Assembly (NCBI RefSeq): GCF_013141765.1
Contig: NZ_WHOD01000009.1
Location: forward strand, 62,001 to 126,000
Source: Paenibacillus foliorum
GTDB taxonomy: Bacteria > Bacillota > Bacilli > Paenibacillales > NBRC-103111
Length of the DNA: 64,000 nt
Direction of reading: 5' to 3'
The first letter of the stretch is position 1; every line of letters starts with the position of its first letter. Below the pieces are notes generated by a model. That model was not told where the DNA came from and ran no database searches. It was given only the letters and a program-made list of their open reading frames with translations. Shown here in pieces: positions 6,641 through 17,159 of the stretch. A program made the translations under genes and the position numbers.

Positions 6641-8851
6641 TCATCTCCTACGAGTTTCTGTCAGGCGGAATTGATTCACCAGCTGCTGAAGGAAATCCGT
6701 AATAGCCTCCACATGACTGGAGGTATGGCGCACATTCACAATATCCGTTAGCAGCTCCTGGACCTTTCCCTCAACCTCTGTAGAAATTTTGCGATTTTCC
6801 ATACTAACCTCGGCAATTTTCTCCATCAAGCCCACAACCTCGTCAACCACTTGCGTCTTTAACGATTCCTCGGCACTTGCGCCACTCAAAATTTCTGATG
6901 CCGCTGCAACAAGCTGCGTTCCCTCAGTTACAACCTGAGTCCCCTCTTCCATAGATTGGAACGCTTCTTTAGCATTTTTATAAATCAGCTGTACGGTATC
7001 ATTAATTTCCTCAGTAGACTTACGTGTAAGGTCAGCCAGCTTCCGTATTTCCCCAGCAACTACCGCAAAGCCTTTACCATGCTCTCCGACACGCGCTGCC
7101 TCGATCGAAGCATTCAGCGACAATAAGTTGGTTTGGCTGGATATTTCTTCAATGACCTGCAGCACATTTTTAATTTTTTGAGTCGTCTCCATAAAAGTTA
7201 AGATTGTCTTATTCGTATCCGCTACTTTGGTGGAGATTTGCTTCATTTTATCGCCAATGCGCTCCACTTCACTTTGCGCCACAGCTATTTGTTCAGATGC
7301 CTTATCCTCTAGCACACGCAGCGTACCCTGCATATCGCCCACAACATCCTTAGCAACGTCGATATCTTTAAGCTGCCTGCGGATACTTCGGATCATATCA
7401 TGAATCTTCCCGCTCATCCGCTCCGTGGAGCCTTCGGTACTGACAGTTGAAACCGTAAGAACATGCTGGCTGGACAGCACATCGGAAGCAGCTTGCTTAA
7501 CCTGCAGCATAATTCCTTCCAAGGAATCGATCATATTGTTGATCCACATGGCAAGCTCTTTGGTTTCGTCATGCATGAATTGTCCATGTTCCAATCGCTG
7601 CGTCAAGTCACCCTTACCCTCGGCATTAATGCGGATGAATTGATTAATTTTATGCAAATTATCTACTACAGGCTGCGAGCCCTTTTTATGAAGAGTCCAA
7701 GCAATTAGTAGTCCATACAGTAAATTGAATGCCCCGATTACACAAGCAACAACCAGTGGTGACATTTGACCCATGATCAAATAGACCAAGACTGCTGACA
7801 ACACCGCAAATCCACCCAACAACGGAAGCTGCAACCGTGTCAACTTCCAGCGAATGCTGCGAATCCGGTACACCTCTTCCAAATCTCCTTCACACATCAT
7901 CCCCCAAACATCTGGACAATGCGGAAGCTGGAAGGTAACGCCTTTCCCTATTACAGAAATATGGCGGTAATCGGAATAGCCAGGAAAGGTCACAAACAGA
8001 TTACTGCCGTTTGCTATCGTGTTAGCTACCCCTGGATGCAGCATGCCAGTCGCAGGATCTGTGAACATCAGCTCCAGTTCCGTGTGCTCTTTCACACTCA
8101 CAGTACCCCAGTCCGTTGTGACCCCATCCTTCAAGTTCTCCCCAAAGGTGAAGGTGCGGTCTTCAAACCGGCTTCGTGACAAAGCCGTACCAGGAGCAAT
8201 CTGAGAGTTCAAGCCCGGTCGCGCCATAAAAATATAATTATCCCCGGAGTCAGGATACACATGGCCGGATTCACGCTGGATCAAATCACCTATTACATCA
8301 TTAGGCACTCTACCGCATAATGCCCCCGCGCGTTTACCTTCCTTCATTAAAGGAATAATGTACAACAACGTCATTTTATCGTGAAATGCAGAAGTGCTCG
8401 GTCCGATTTGTTCAGTCAAAGGGTCCGCAAAAGGCCCGAATAAGCATTTACTGCCGCTATTCGAATACTCCAACCCCTTGGAGAAGGGTGCTCTCCCTCC
8501 ATACCGCACTCCGATATGAGAGGCATAAGTCGAGAATAATACAGCAGCTTCTTCATCCAGCAAGAAAATTTCAGAAAAATCGGAAGCCCGGTTCCCGGCT
8601 GCTGCAAACAATTTATCAACGGCCGCACTCCAAAGTTCAGGAGATTCGCTCCGTTCCACTTCTAGCGAACCCATCTGTTCCAACAGCCTGTCCAAATGAG
8701 ACCAATATTCGTTCGTCCAGCTTTTTAATAACTCCATGCGGGTATTGGCTATACTTTCAAAAATATCCTCTACGTCCTCCTTCATCCCGCGATTTAAACG
8801 GCAGGACCACCAAAGCGGCAAACCTTTCTTAAACCCCAACCAATCAAACAT
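6641..8851 (-). CDS. Methyl-accepting chemotaxis protein with cytosolic N-terminal sensor region
   Basis: 736 aa. The C-terminal half is a standard receptor signalling domain with the conserved hairpin tip ([32 protein letters not shown]). The architecture is odd: about 340 residues precede the only two membrane segments (about 340-358 and 365-385), with no N-terminal signal anchor. The sensor region should therefore be cytosolic and the two helices form a re-entrant hairpin followed by a HAMP-like stretch. I do not recognise the N-terminal domain; it has Cys residues ([15 protein letters not shown]) that might bind a metal or cofactor. ATG 8851 is chosen for its GGGGGAG seven bases upstream; a start at 8908 would add 19 residues without such a site. 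Confidence 0.88.
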   Translation of the reverse strand: MFDWLGFKKGLPLWWSCRLNRGMKEDVEDIFESIANTRMELLKSWTNEYWSHLDRLLEQMGSLEVERSESPELWSAAVDKLFAAAGNRASDFSEIFLLDEEAAVLFSTYASHIGVRYGGRAPFSKGLEYSNSGSKCLFGPFADPLTEQIGPSTSAFHDKMTLLYIIPLMKEGKRAGALCGRVPNDVIGDLIQRESGHVYPDSGDNYIFMARPGLNSQIAPGTALSRSRFEDRTFTFGENLKDGVTTDWGTVSVKEHTELELMFTDPATGMLHPGVANTIANGSNLFVTFPGYSDYRHISVIGKGVTFQLPHCPDVWGMMCEGDLEEVYRIRSIRWKLTRLQLPLLGGFAVLSAVLVYLIMGQMSPLVVACVIGAFNLLYGLLIAWTLHKKGSQPVVDNLHKINQFIRINAEGKGDLTQRLEHGQFMHDETKELAMWINNMIDSLEGIMLQVKQAASDVLSSQHVLTVSTVSTEGSTERMSGKIHDMIRSIRRQLKDIDVAKDVVGDMQGTLRVLEDKASEQIAVAQSEVERIGDKMKQISTKVADTNKTILTFMETTQKIKNVLQVIEEISSQTNLLSLNASIEAARVGEHGKGFAVVAGEIRKLADLTRKSTEEINDTVQLIYKNAKEAFQSMEEGTQVVTEGTQLVAAASEILSGASAEESLKTQVVDEVVGLMEKIAEVSMENRKISTEVEGKVQELLTDIVNVRHTSSHVEAITDFLQQLVNQFRLTETRRR

Positions 8852-9106
8852 GCGATCTCCCCCAGACCTAAGTCCTGCGTTATGATAATGTGAACAATTA
8901 TAACACATACTTAGTGCCTATGTGAGATAATATCAGCTAATTTTAACAAATTTTCGTATAAAATTTACTAAATAATGCAGAAAAGGCGTTCATTCGACGA
9001 TAACCTTACATCGTTCATTCGTTTTTTAATGAAAAACATAGAATAAAACTAACCCTTGTTCTTTATTTCACATAACAATTATCGTTTTTTTGCCCACGCA
9101 AAAACT

Positions 9107-9138
9107 GCAAACCCCACATCCTTAGATGAGGGGTTTGC
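9107..9138 (-). terminator. Terminator of the gal operon
   Basis: Perfect 9-bp stem GCAAACCCC (9107-9115) with GGGGTTTGC (9130-9138), followed on the minus strand by GTTTTTGC. It is 79 bases past the galT stop. Confidence 0.8.
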
Positions 9139-9217
9139 TAAAACACATTCCATATGAAAAGGAAAACGCCGCGCACGGAAGCCGCTCAGACGAACAGCAG
9201 CCTAATACATCGGCATC

Positions 9218-10792
9218 CTACTGTCTGAAGCCTAATGAGTTAAGGAAAGCAATGAAGCCTGACATTCCCTGCTCATTACGTTTATAAACCCCCGCATCCC
9301 TTAGCACATCGGCAAATTTATGGCCTACCGCGGTTTGCAGCACTCTTTCAGCCACTTCCGCAGTTAAATTGCTGCCATGAACAGAAATCAGTTCATCAAT
9401 CCAAACCTTGTGCTTGTACAGAGGGTGATCGGGTTGATCGGTTATCTTTGCATCAAACGGAAGATTCCCTGTAAGTATTTGAGAAAGCAGCTCCAGCTCA
9501 TCCTTAAGGCGACCAGGCAGTACAGCCAAGCCCATAACCTCGATTAAGCCGATGTTCTCCTTCTTAACATGATGCAGCTCTTTATGAGGGTGGAAAATAC
9601 CATCTGGATGCTCTTCGTTCGTACGGTTGTTACGCAGAACAAGATCCAACTCATATTCACCGCTCGCATTATTTCTAGCAATAGGGGTTACCGTATTATG
9701 AGAAATACGGATTCCCTCTTGTTCCGTGTAAGCAATAATTTCATTAGTTTGATCGCTATAACCCTTCCAAGTGCTCAGAATCGTATCCGCCAGCTTAAGC
9801 AGAAGCATTTTATTATGACTCGACATGCGGATGACCGACATTGGCCATTTGACGATTCCCAATCTTACATTCGGATATTCCGGATGGGTGAAGCTGAGAT
9901 CTACCGGTGCTTTTTCCATTGCAAACTTATGCTTGCCACCCTGAAAATGATCGTGATTAAGAATCGACCCACCGACAATCGGTAAATCTGCATTGGAGCC
10001 GATGAAATAATGCGGAAACTGGTCGATAAAATCGAGCAAACGGTAAAAGGTGTGGTGCGACGTTTTCATCGGCCTATGCTGCTGATCGAAAATAATACTG
10101 TGCTCATTGTAATAAACATAAGGCGAATACTGAAGATACCACGCGTCCCCATCGAGCTGCAGAGGAATGACCCTCAGGTTCTGCCTTGCCGGATGGTTAA
10201 TCCGGCCTGCATAGCCGACATTGTCGATACAGAGCAGACATTTGGGATAATTACTCTGAGGCGCTGTCTTCAGCAGCGCAATTTCTTTAGGGTCCTTCTC
10301 CGGCTTGGACAAATTGACCGTGATTTCTAAATCGCCGTATTCCGTTGGTGCCAGCCAGTACTGATTCTTAGCAATCCGGTCCATCCGGATGTAGTTGGAG
10401 TCGATACAGAGCTGGTAGAAATCGTCGGTTGCCCGCTCCACACCTTGTTGGCTAGAGGTGCTCCAGAAACGGTTGGCTACCTCCGACTGACGAGGCATTA
10501 AGCAGCCCATTATTTTCGCGTCCAGCAAGTCGCGCAGCGTCGTATTATTATCTTCAAGAATACCTGCAGCAGCGGCATAATCGAGCAAGGGCTCGAGCAG
10601 CTCCACCACACTTTCAGAAGCAGGCTCTTCAACCTCTTCGGTATAAGGCTCATCGATTAATAACAGCTCAAGCAGCGCATTTCGCGCTGCGTAGCTGTCT
10701 ATCGGGCTTAGAAGCTTGCGCCGGATGCCGAACTTAATCAGTCTTTCAATATCTTGTGCAGCAGCAGCCTGCTTCTCTATTGCTTCATTCAT
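9218..10792 (-). CDS. galT: UDP-glucose--hexose-1-phosphate uridylyltransferase, family 2
   Basis: The 524-aa length and sequence match the Firmicute family-2 GalT, which exchanges galactose-1-phosphate for glucose-1-phosphate on UDP in the Leloir pathway. The NHDHFQGG block (about 279-286), GSNADLPIVGGS and the paired KCLLC/NHPARQNLRVIPL segments are typical. The start at 10792 is chosen because AGGAGG lies nine bases before it; a frame start seven codons earlier lies before that site. It is the last gene of galK-galE-galT, 36 bases after galE, and ends before a strong terminator. Cytosolic. Confidence 0.96.
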   Translation of the reverse strand: MNEAIEKQAAAAQDIERLIKFGIRRKLLSPIDSYAARNALLELLLIDEPYTEEVEEPASESVVELLEPLLDYAAAAGILEDNNTTLRDLLDAKIMGCLMPRQSEVANRFWSTSSQQGVERATDDFYQLCIDSNYIRMDRIAKNQYWLAPTEYGDLEITVNLSKPEKDPKEIALLKTAPQSNYPKCLLCIDNVGYAGRINHPARQNLRVIPLQLDGDAWYLQYSPYVYYNEHSIIFDQQHRPMKTSHHTFYRLLDFIDQFPHYFIGSNADLPIVGGSILNHDHFQGGKHKFAMEKAPVDLSFTHPEYPNVRLGIVKWPMSVIRMSSHNKMLLLKLADTILSTWKGYSDQTNEIIAYTEQEGIRISHNTVTPIARNNASGEYELDLVLRNNRTNEEHPDGIFHPHKELHHVKKENIGLIEVMGLAVLPGRLKDELELLSQILTGNLPFDAKITDQPDHPLYKHKVWIDELISVHGSNLTAEVAERVLQTAVGHKFADVLRDAGVYKRNEQGMSGFIAFLNSLGFRQ

Positions 10793-10828
10793 GGTGTTAC
10801 TCCTCCTATCCATTCCATAGGCCAGCGC

Positions 10829-11815
10829 TTAGTTAGCGTAGCCGTTAGGATGGCCTTGATGCCATGCCCATGCCGTCTGAATGATTTGCTCCAGACTATC
10901 GTGCTGCGGCTTCCAGCCCAGCTCTGCTCTCGTACGTTCAGATGAGGCCACGAGAGTTGCCGGATCGCCTGCGCGGCGGGCCTCCATAACTGCTGGAATC
11001 GGATGCCCCGTCACCTTACGTGCAATTTCGATAACTTCCTTAACGGAAAATCCTTTGCCATTTCCAAGGTTATAGACACTGCTTTCCCCGCCATTGCGCA
11101 GCTTGGCAACAGCTAGAATGTGCGCATCCGATAAATCAGTGACGTGAATGTAGTCACGGACGCAGGTACCATCCGGCGTAGCGTAATCGTCGCCATAGAT
11201 CGAGATATGCGGGCGTTGGCCCAAGGCCACCTGCAAGATAATGGGGATCAAATGGGTCTCAGGCGCGTGATCCTCTCCAATGCGTCCAATCTTGTGAGCT
11301 CCAGCGGCATTAAAGTAGCGCAGTGAAACATATTTGATGCCGTGTGCGGTATCAAACCAACGCATCATTTTCTCCATCGCCAGCTTCGTTTCACCGTAAG
11401 CGTTAGTCGGCAGCGTGCGGTCACTTTCGAGAATAGGCAGGTTCTCCGGCTCGCCATAGGTAGCCGCGGTGGATGAGAAGACGATCTTCTTCACGCCATA
11501 CTCATTCATTTTCTCCAGCAAGCATAAGGTGCCGTATACGTTGTTGTGGTAGTATTTACCTGGATTCTGCATGCTTTCTCCAACCAATGAATTGGCTGCA
11601 AAATGAATCACAGCGTCGATCTCATTTTCTTGAAATACTTGATCCATAAATGCCGCATCGCGAATATCGCCTTCATATAGCTTGCCGCCTAATATCGCTT
11701 CCTTGTGTCCCTGCTGCAAATTATCAACTACCACTACTTCCTCATTACGAGCTAACAGCTCCGCCACTGTGTGCGAGCCAATGTATCCCGCCCCACCTGT
11801 CACTAATACGGCCAT
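10829..11815 (-). CDS. galE: UDP-glucose 4-epimerase
   Basis: 328 aa, the usual GalE length. The Rossmann motif GGAGYIGSH is at 7-15, and the catalytic Tyr140-xxx-Lys144 pair (YGETK) follows the SSTAATYG segment. It interconverts UDP-galactose and UDP-glucose with bound NAD, and also supplies UDP-galactose for surface polysaccharide. It is the second gene of the operon, 22 bases after galK, with galT following. Nothing unusual is seen. Confidence 0.96.
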   Translation of the reverse strand: MAVLVTGGAGYIGSHTVAELLARNEEVVVVDNLQQGHKEAILGGKLYEGDIRDAAFMDQVFQENEIDAVIHFAANSLVGESMQNPGKYYHNNVYGTLCLLEKMNEYGVKKIVFSSTAATYGEPENLPILESDRTLPTNAYGETKLAMEKMMRWFDTAHGIKYVSLRYFNAAGAHKIGRIGEDHAPETHLIPIILQVALGQRPHISIYGDDYATPDGTCVRDYIHVTDLSDAHILAVAKLRNGGESSVYNLGNGKGFSVKEVIEIARKVTGHPIPAVMEARRAGDPATLVASSERTRAELGWKPQHDSLEQIIQTAWAWHQGHPNGYAN

Positions 11816-11837
11816 CGTTAAAACCTCCCCAATTAAT

Positions 11838-13013
11838 TCAAACTACAAGCTCCTTAACTCCATCGCCGATATCGCACACATAGAAGTCAGCGGTTAACCC
11901 AACCTTCTCGGTGTATGCAGCCCCTACCTGCTCTATAAAAGCAGCTACACTATCCTGATGCACTAACGATACCGTGCAGCCTCCAAAGCCTGCTCCCGTC
12001 ATCCGAGAACCTAACACACCTGGCACCTTTAGAGCTTCCTCGACCATTACATCAAGCTCCAAACAAGTAACCTCATACAAATCGCGCAGGGAGTTATGAG
12101 AGTCAATCATTAATTGACCGAACATTTTCAAATCATTTTGCTCCAGGACCTTCATCGATTGCAACACACGGTCAATTTCCTCCACAACATGCTTGGCGCG
12201 CTTGCGCACAATTTCATCCGGAATCAAATGCTGTGCCTCGTTGAATTGCTCTAAGCTTAGCTGACCCAGCAGCGTCAATTGCGGGAATTGCGCTTGAAGA
12301 TATTTCACCGCCTGCTCGCATTGTGATCTTCTTTCATTGTAAGCGGAGTCGACCAAGCCACGTTTCTTGTTCGTGTTGCCAATCACCAGCTTATAATCAC
12401 CACTCTGGAACGGTACATGCTTGTACTCCAGCGTATCGCACATTAGCAGAATCGCATGATCCTGCTTACCCATAGCTACTGCGAACTGATCCATAATCCC
12501 GCAATTAACGCCCATAAATTCGTTCTCAGCCTTTTGAGACAACAAAGCGATCTGAACCTTGTCCACTTCATGCCCTTCCAGCGTCAGCAATGCAAAAGCG
12601 GTCACGACTTCAATCGAAGCTGAGGAGGACAATCCTGAGCCATTAGGAATTGCGCCGCTGTACAAAATATCGTAGCCACCTACGGATAAACCACGCTCTT
12701 GAATTTTAGCGATGATTCCCTTTGGGTAGTTAATCCAGTTGTCGGAAGAATCAAAAGCAATATTGTGAATGGAAATTTGTTTGTGTAAAGAAAAGTTGGT
12801 TGAGGCAAACCCAATCTGATCATCTCCGCGTTTGCGAATCAGCATCGTCGTGCCGAAGGTCAATGCAGCTGGGAATACATACCCACCGTTATAATCGGTA
12901 TGCTCTCCGATCAAGTTAACCCTGCCTGGTGCATGAAACACATGAACTGGGCCTGCACCTTCACGTCCGTACCGTTCTTCAAAAGTTTGTTGCAATGCTT
13001 GCAAATCTGCCAA
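11838..13013 (-). CDS. galK: Galactokinase
   Basis: About 391 aa. The galactokinase signature [15 protein letters not shown] starts near residue 30, the GHMP ATP-binding motif GSGLSSSAS is near 125-133, and the C-terminal GAGFGGC motif is present. It phosphorylates galactose with ATP, the first step of the Leloir route. The start is uncertain: TTG 13013 has AGGCGG eight bases upstream, while GTG 13022 sits almost on that site. It is the first gene of galK-galE-galT, divergent from an AraC-type regulator. Confidence 0.95.
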   Translation of the reverse strand: MADLQALQQTFEERYGREGAGPVHVFHAPGRVNLIGEHTDYNGGYVFPAALTFGTTMLIRKRGDDQIGFASTNFSLHKQISIHNIAFDSSDNWINYPKGIIAKIQERGLSVGGYDILYSGAIPNGSGLSSSASIEVVTAFALLTLEGHEVDKVQIALLSQKAENEFMGVNCGIMDQFAVAMGKQDHAILLMCDTLEYKHVPFQSGDYKLVIGNTNKKRGLVDSAYNERRSQCEQAVKYLQAQFPQLTLLGQLSLEQFNEAQHLIPDEIVRKRAKHVVEEIDRVLQSMKVLEQNDLKMFGQLMIDSHNSLRDLYEVTCLELDVMVEEALKVPGVLGSRMTGAGFGGCTVSLVHQDSVAAFIEQVGAAYTEKVGLTADFYVCDIGDGVKELVV

Positions 13014-13078
13014 AAGTAACACCGCCTATTCGAATTGGTTTTTGCTGTTCAAGCTTTTGACTGTTACATCGTGCTTTC

Positions 13079-13084
13079 AGTATA
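13079..13084 (-). promoter_or_regulatory. Candidate -10 element of the gal operon
   Basis: On the minus strand TATACT lies 66 bases before galK, but no recognisable -35 sits 16-18 bases upstream of it. A good -10 with a poor -35 suits an activator-dependent promoter, and the divergent AraC-type protein is the obvious candidate. No cre site was recognised in this interval. Confidence 0.35.
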
Positions 13085-13218
13085 ATGCGAGGCTGTACAT
13101 TTCGCTATGGAAGGATGTTATCACCACATGGAAAAATGTTAGTTTATCAAGGTAGTTGTATTGCCTTTTATGATATACTTTATCCTATTAGACTGCAAAA
13201 TCGGAAGGAGAAATGGCT

Positions 13219-14091
13219 ATGTCCGAAAGCCCTCATCGAAAAGACAGTTATTATGTCGTGTCAAACCCCCAGCCGATAGACGATGATTTCGTTGTGCTAT
13301 TTACAGGCAGCAGCCAAACAAAGCCCGGGCATAAGCCCGGACCCAAGGTAGTCGATTATTATTTGCTCCACCATATTCTATCCGGGAAGGGCACTTATAC
13401 ATGCCAAGGCATTACGTACAACCTCGGCCCAGGCGATAGCTTTCTAATCGAGCCCAGCAAGCTGATCAGTTATGCAGCCGATGATGAAGAACCCTGGCAT
13501 TACAGATGGATGGCTTTTGAAGGGAAGCGCGCTTCGCTGCTGCTGGGTCAGATCGGTCTTTCATCCCAGCAGCCGATTGTTCACACAGGACGCAGCCGCA
13601 GTCGCAGCATCAGCGTGATATACCATCAAGTCCAGGCAGCGTTTCAAACACGAATGCCGAACGCTAATCTCAAAGCAGTTGGCTACCTTCACCTGCTGCT
13701 GGCGGAATACTCGGACGCGCTGCAGCCGCAGCAGCAAAGCAATCCACAGCTGACTAGTGTCACTGAGCAAATTGTACAGCAAGCCATCCACTACTTATCC
13801 ACACAGTATGCGGAGCCCATCACCATTGAGCTCATGGCTGAAGCGCTTGGTTACAACCGTGCTTACCTGTCAACCTTGTTCAAAAAGCGGACCGGCCTTA
13901 CGCCAGTCTCCTTTCTGCTAAAGCTGCGTGTTGATAAAGCACGACTGCTGCTCAGGGAACGTCTCGAATTAACCATAGAGCAGATCGCTTCGTCTGTCGG
14001 ATTTCAAGACCCGCTTTATTTTTCTAAACAATTTAAGCGACTTTACGGTATCTCACCAACTGACTATCGAACTGCAATGAAACATTTGTGA
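13219..14091 (+). CDS. AraC-family regulator, probably of the gal operon
   Basis: 290 aa. An N-terminal cupin-like ligand domain (about 15-150, with YLLHHILSGKGTY and GPGDSFLIEP) is followed by two helix-turn-helix motifs in the last 100 residues (ITIELMAEALGYNRAYLSTLFKK and LTIEQIASSVGFQDPLYFSKQFK). The second ATG is preferred, since AGGAG lies eight bases before it and only two before the first. It is divergent from galK with about 200 bases between, so galactose-responsive activation is a reasonable inference. It ends 18 bases before a convergent kinase gene with no obvious terminator. Confidence 0.9.
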   Translation: MSESPHRKDSYYVVSNPQPIDDDFVVLFTGSSQTKPGHKPGPKVVDYYLLHHILSGKGTYTCQGITYNLGPGDSFLIEPSKLISYAADDEEPWHYRWMAFEGKRASLLLGQIGLSSQQPIVHTGRSRSRSISVIYHQVQAAFQTRMPNANLKAVGYLHLLLAEYSDALQPQQQSNPQLTSVTEQIVQQAIHYLSTQYAEPITIELMAEALGYNRAYLSTLFKKRTGLTPVSFLLKLRVDKARLLLRERLELTIEQIASSVGFQDPLYFSKQFKRLYGISPTDYRTAMKHL

Positions 14092-14109
14092 ACCTGTCGC
14101 AAATCTTCT

Positions 14110-16227
14110 TTACATCGGAGGGCGCAGCGGTAGCATGAAGCTTATGCAAGCTCCTTGTCCAACCTGGCTCTCCGCCCAAATATTGCCGCCGTGATAATCA
14201 ACGATTTCCTTAGCGATAGAGAGTCCTAAGCCGCTGCCTCCTTCAGAGGTGTTACGAGATTTACTTTTTTTATAAAAACGGTCAAATATGAACGGAACAT
14301 CATGTCCTTCAATCCCGCTTCCGTTATCTCTAACCCTCACCACAAGCGTTGGTCCGTCTACTAAAAACTGCAGGTTTATCGAACCTCCTTTTGGAGTATG
14401 CTTGATGGCATTATAAATAATATTCGTCAACACTTGATCAATCCTGTCAATATCAATCAATACCACGCTAATGTTTCGCTCTAAGGGCATGGGTATATAA
14501 GCATTGTGATTGAACCGAATCCCAGCATTCTTCACCTCTAGCTCATATCTATCGCCAAAATAAACCACAAATTCTTCGATTGACATCTCCTGCATGCTAA
14601 AATCAAGCTGCCGCGCTTCAAGCTTGGAAAGCTGAAACAAATCCGCAATCAACCTGTTCAGCCCATTAATACGGTTCAGGATAAGACGCAAATACTTATG
14701 CTGCTGCTCCGGCTCAGTAACTACTCGATCAATGAGCGCTTCGACATAACCCTGAATCAACGTCATCGGCGTTCTCAAGTCATGTGAGATGTTGCTCAGC
14801 AGGTGGCGCCGAGATGTTTCAAGTCGCCCGAGGTCAGCGTTCATTTTTTCCAGAGTACTATTAGAACTCTCCAGCTCGGAAGTTCGCTCCTTGATCCTCT
14901 GCTCCAGACCCATATTCAACTCCTGAAGCTGAATCGACAACGACTCTACAGCAGCAAACGCTTTAAACGATTTCATGCTGATAATAAAAGAAGTCATGAG
15001 AATTAAAAACAACAGCCCAAAGGTCGAGACATCACCTTTATCAATCCATTGATTGTAATAGGCTATATCCACAAATATGGTGCATATATAAACAAATAGA
15101 CCGATTACTGCGAAGCTGACTCCATCTCGCTTATTCATACATGCCCTAACAAGACAGACCATGATATAAATGCATATCGATACCGTGATTAGATGATAAG
15201 TCTGCAGCGTCCATGTAAAGATTCGAGTAGGAAGTACAACTACCCCAAGCCCAAATATACTCCCTAACCACCCAGTAATGAATAGGACTCGCTTTCCCAT
15301 TTCATCCGGGTACAAAGAATGAAAGAAACGGACACCAACCGGAATAGCCAAATAATAGCACAAGTACATGATGCGTATTCCTATCTCCCATTGAAAATGC
15401 GGAAATAATTGATAGATGGCGCCCTCCCCAACAAACAAAGCGCGCACTCCAAGCAGCATGCACAATAAACCAAAATAAAGCGACATTCGTTCCTTGAAAC
15501 GGATCAGAAATAATCCCAGTTGATAAAAGCTCATAACGAACAAGCCGCCCACAAGCAACAGCTCGAACCCCATATCATTATTGTGATGGGTGGATAACTT
15601 CTTCGCCTCCCCCAGCTTCAGATCGCTCCATACCCCTCCTAACCGATGGTCAAAATTCGAAACCTGCAGCACAAGGTTAAGTTCAGCATTCCCAGCCTGA
15701 GGAAAATAAACTAATTGAGGTAAATTCCCTGGCCTGGAAGTTTCTGAATTCACCCCAACCGTTCCAGCTTCGCCTAACAGCTCTCCGTTTACCCAAACTT
15801 TATAAGCTGTTAGAATCATGGGCAGCTCCAACGCAAGCACGCGATAGGATGGATCGACTAATACCCTCAACTCGAAGGTAGCGTATCCACTGCCCGGAAG
15901 CATATGATCACCCAGCCGGTAAGCATTCCAGTAGCTAGGTATCCGCAACCATTGCCGTTCTTCTCCTCCAATGGGTTCAGTAAAAAGCGGTTGTTCCGGT
16001 GGGAGTAGTTGAGACCAATAGAACCCCCACCTTCCACCCAATACTGCATTCCCATCTATATTAAAATCCCATCCGCGAAGATCGAGCTCGCCTTGAACTG
16101 CCTCTTTACCCGCAATAGGTTGTCTTTCTACAAAACCGGACAGATCATTGCAACCGGTTAATAAAAGAATAGCAAAAATAGCAGTAATCCATATATAATG
16201 AGTGTATAATCTGGAAATGGATACCAC
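14110..16227 (-). CDS. Sensor histidine kinase with 7TMR-DISM sensor
   Basis: 705 aa. The N-terminus has a hydrophobic segment ending in LLLTGC (Cys26), which may be a lipobox. An extracytoplasmic beta-rich domain (about 40-210) precedes about seven membrane segments (215-410), the 7TMR-DISM arrangement. A coiled coil, HisKA (ISHDLRTPMTLIQGY) and HATPase_c (NIIYNAIKHTPKGG, DNGSGI, GSGLGLSIAKEI) follow. It starts with GTG and a weak ribosome binding site. The adjacent divergent OmpR-type regulator is its likely partner. Carbohydrate-like ligands are known for some 7TMR-DISM extracellular domains, but none can be assigned here. Confidence 0.9.
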   Translation of the reverse strand: MVSISRLYTHYIWITAIFAILLLTGCNDLSGFVERQPIAGKEAVQGELDLRGWDFNIDGNAVLGGRWGFYWSQLLPPEQPLFTEPIGGEERQWLRIPSYWNAYRLGDHMLPGSGYATFELRVLVDPSYRVLALELPMILTAYKVWVNGELLGEAGTVGVNSETSRPGNLPQLVYFPQAGNAELNLVLQVSNFDHRLGGVWSDLKLGEAKKLSTHHNNDMGFELLLVGGLFVMSFYQLGLFLIRFKERMSLYFGLLCMLLGVRALFVGEGAIYQLFPHFQWEIGIRIMYLCYYLAIPVGVRFFHSLYPDEMGKRVLFITGWLGSIFGLGVVVLPTRIFTWTLQTYHLITVSICIYIMVCLVRACMNKRDGVSFAVIGLFVYICTIFVDIAYYNQWIDKGDVSTFGLLFLILMTSFIISMKSFKAFAAVESLSIQLQELNMGLEQRIKERTSELESSNSTLEKMNADLGRLETSRRHLLSNISHDLRTPMTLIQGYVEALIDRVVTEPEQQHKYLRLILNRINGLNRLIADLFQLSKLEARQLDFSMQEMSIEEFVVYFGDRYELEVKNAGIRFNHNAYIPMPLERNISVVLIDIDRIDQVLTNIIYNAIKHTPKGGSINLQFLVDGPTLVVRVRDNGSGIEGHDVPFIFDRFYKKSKSRNTSEGGSGLGLSIAKEIVDYHGGNIWAESQVGQGACISFMLPLRPPM

Positions 16228-16365
16228 TTTCTTTCTTCATAATATTACTTATATTATTACATAAGCTCTTAGTATTATTCTTTCATAAATCGTAGCAAGC
16301 ACGCTGTTATGAAAGGAGAGCTCAGTAAAACATCTGAGATTAGGGTAAAGGAGGATCATATCTAA

Positions 16366-17064
16366 GTGCCACGAGAAAAAATTCTTATTGTCGATGATGA
16401 ACCGGAAATTGTAGAATTGATCCGGTTGTATTTAACTAAAGAAGGCTATGAAGTGCTGAGCACGGACAATGGTCCCAGCGCTTTTGAATATATGGAACAA
16501 TTTGCTCCGGATCTTGTAATTCTCGATATTCTACTTCCTGGAATGGACGGTATTGAAATTTGCCGCCAGTTGCGTGAAAACTACAGCATCCCTATCCTGT
16601 TCATTAGCTGTAAAAGCGAGGATACCGACATCATTCTCGGTCTAAGTATAGGCGGCGATGATTATGTAACCAAGCCCTTCAGCCCGAGCCAGCTTGTTGC
16701 AAGGGTTAAAGCCCACCTGCGCCGCAAGCACCAGCTGGATCAGCAGAAGGAAGAATTAGGGCAATTGACCTTTCCAGGTCTCGAAATTGATTTATTAACG
16801 CGAAATGTTTGGGTAAAGGGATCACTAATTCCCCTCTCCTCCAAGGAATTCGATCTGCTTGCGTTGCTTGCCAAAAAACCGAGCCGCGTAGTGCCGATTC
16901 AGCATCTCTATAAGGAAGCGTGGGGTGTAGACAGCAATGGCGATACCCGTACGCTGCTTGTTCATATTAGCAATCTTCGCAAAAAAATCGAGAAGGACCC
17001 CGCAGACCCTCTCTATATCCAGACGGTGCGCGGAGTAGGCTATAAGTTCAACAGCAGCCTTTGA
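16366..17064 (+). CDS. OmpR/PhoB-family response regulator
   Basis: 232 aa. The receiver has Asp pair DDE (9-11), phospho-acceptor Asp53 in LVILDILLPG, Ser and Lys in the KPFSPSQL segment, and a winged-helix C-terminal domain ending in RGVGYKF. It starts with GTG, 11 bases after AAAGGAGG. It is divergent from the 7TMR-DISM kinase with 138 bases between, an arrangement typical of a cognate pair. The target genes are unknown. Confidence 0.93.
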   Translation: MPREKILIVDDEPEIVELIRLYLTKEGYEVLSTDNGPSAFEYMEQFAPDLVILDILLPGMDGIEICRQLRENYSIPILFISCKSEDTDIILGLSIGGDDYVTKPFSPSQLVARVKAHLRRKHQLDQQKEELGQLTFPGLEIDLLTRNVWVKGSLIPLSSKEFDLLALLAKKPSRVVPIQHLYKEAWGVDSNGDTRTLLVHISNLRKKIEKDPADPLYIQTVRGVGYKFNSSL

Positions 17065-17076
17065 TACAATAAAGCT

Positions 17077-17091
17077 GCCTAAAGCTTAGGC
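17077..17091 (+). terminator. Possible terminator after the response regulator
   Basis: GCCTAA-AGC-TTAGGC is a perfect 6-bp hairpin followed by TCCTTCATTT, 13 bases past the stop. A second hairpin, GGCTGC-AAAA-GCAGCC (17142-17157), sits just before the convergent pseudouridine synthase stop. Both are weak. Confidence 0.4.
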
Positions 17092-17159
17092 TCCTTCATT
17101 TCAAAAGCTGTGCCTTCTTAATTAAATACTGGGGTGACTGAGGCTGCAAAAGCAGCCCC

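Noticed and set aside
8386-8832. 148-codon plus-strand ORF opposite the chemoreceptor N-terminus
   Set aside because: No ribosome binding site, basic low-quality composition; the opposite frame forms an intact receptor.
14092-14109. Terminator between the AraC-type gene and the convergent 7TMR-DISM kinase
   Set aside because: The 18-base gap holds no stem-loop or T run.
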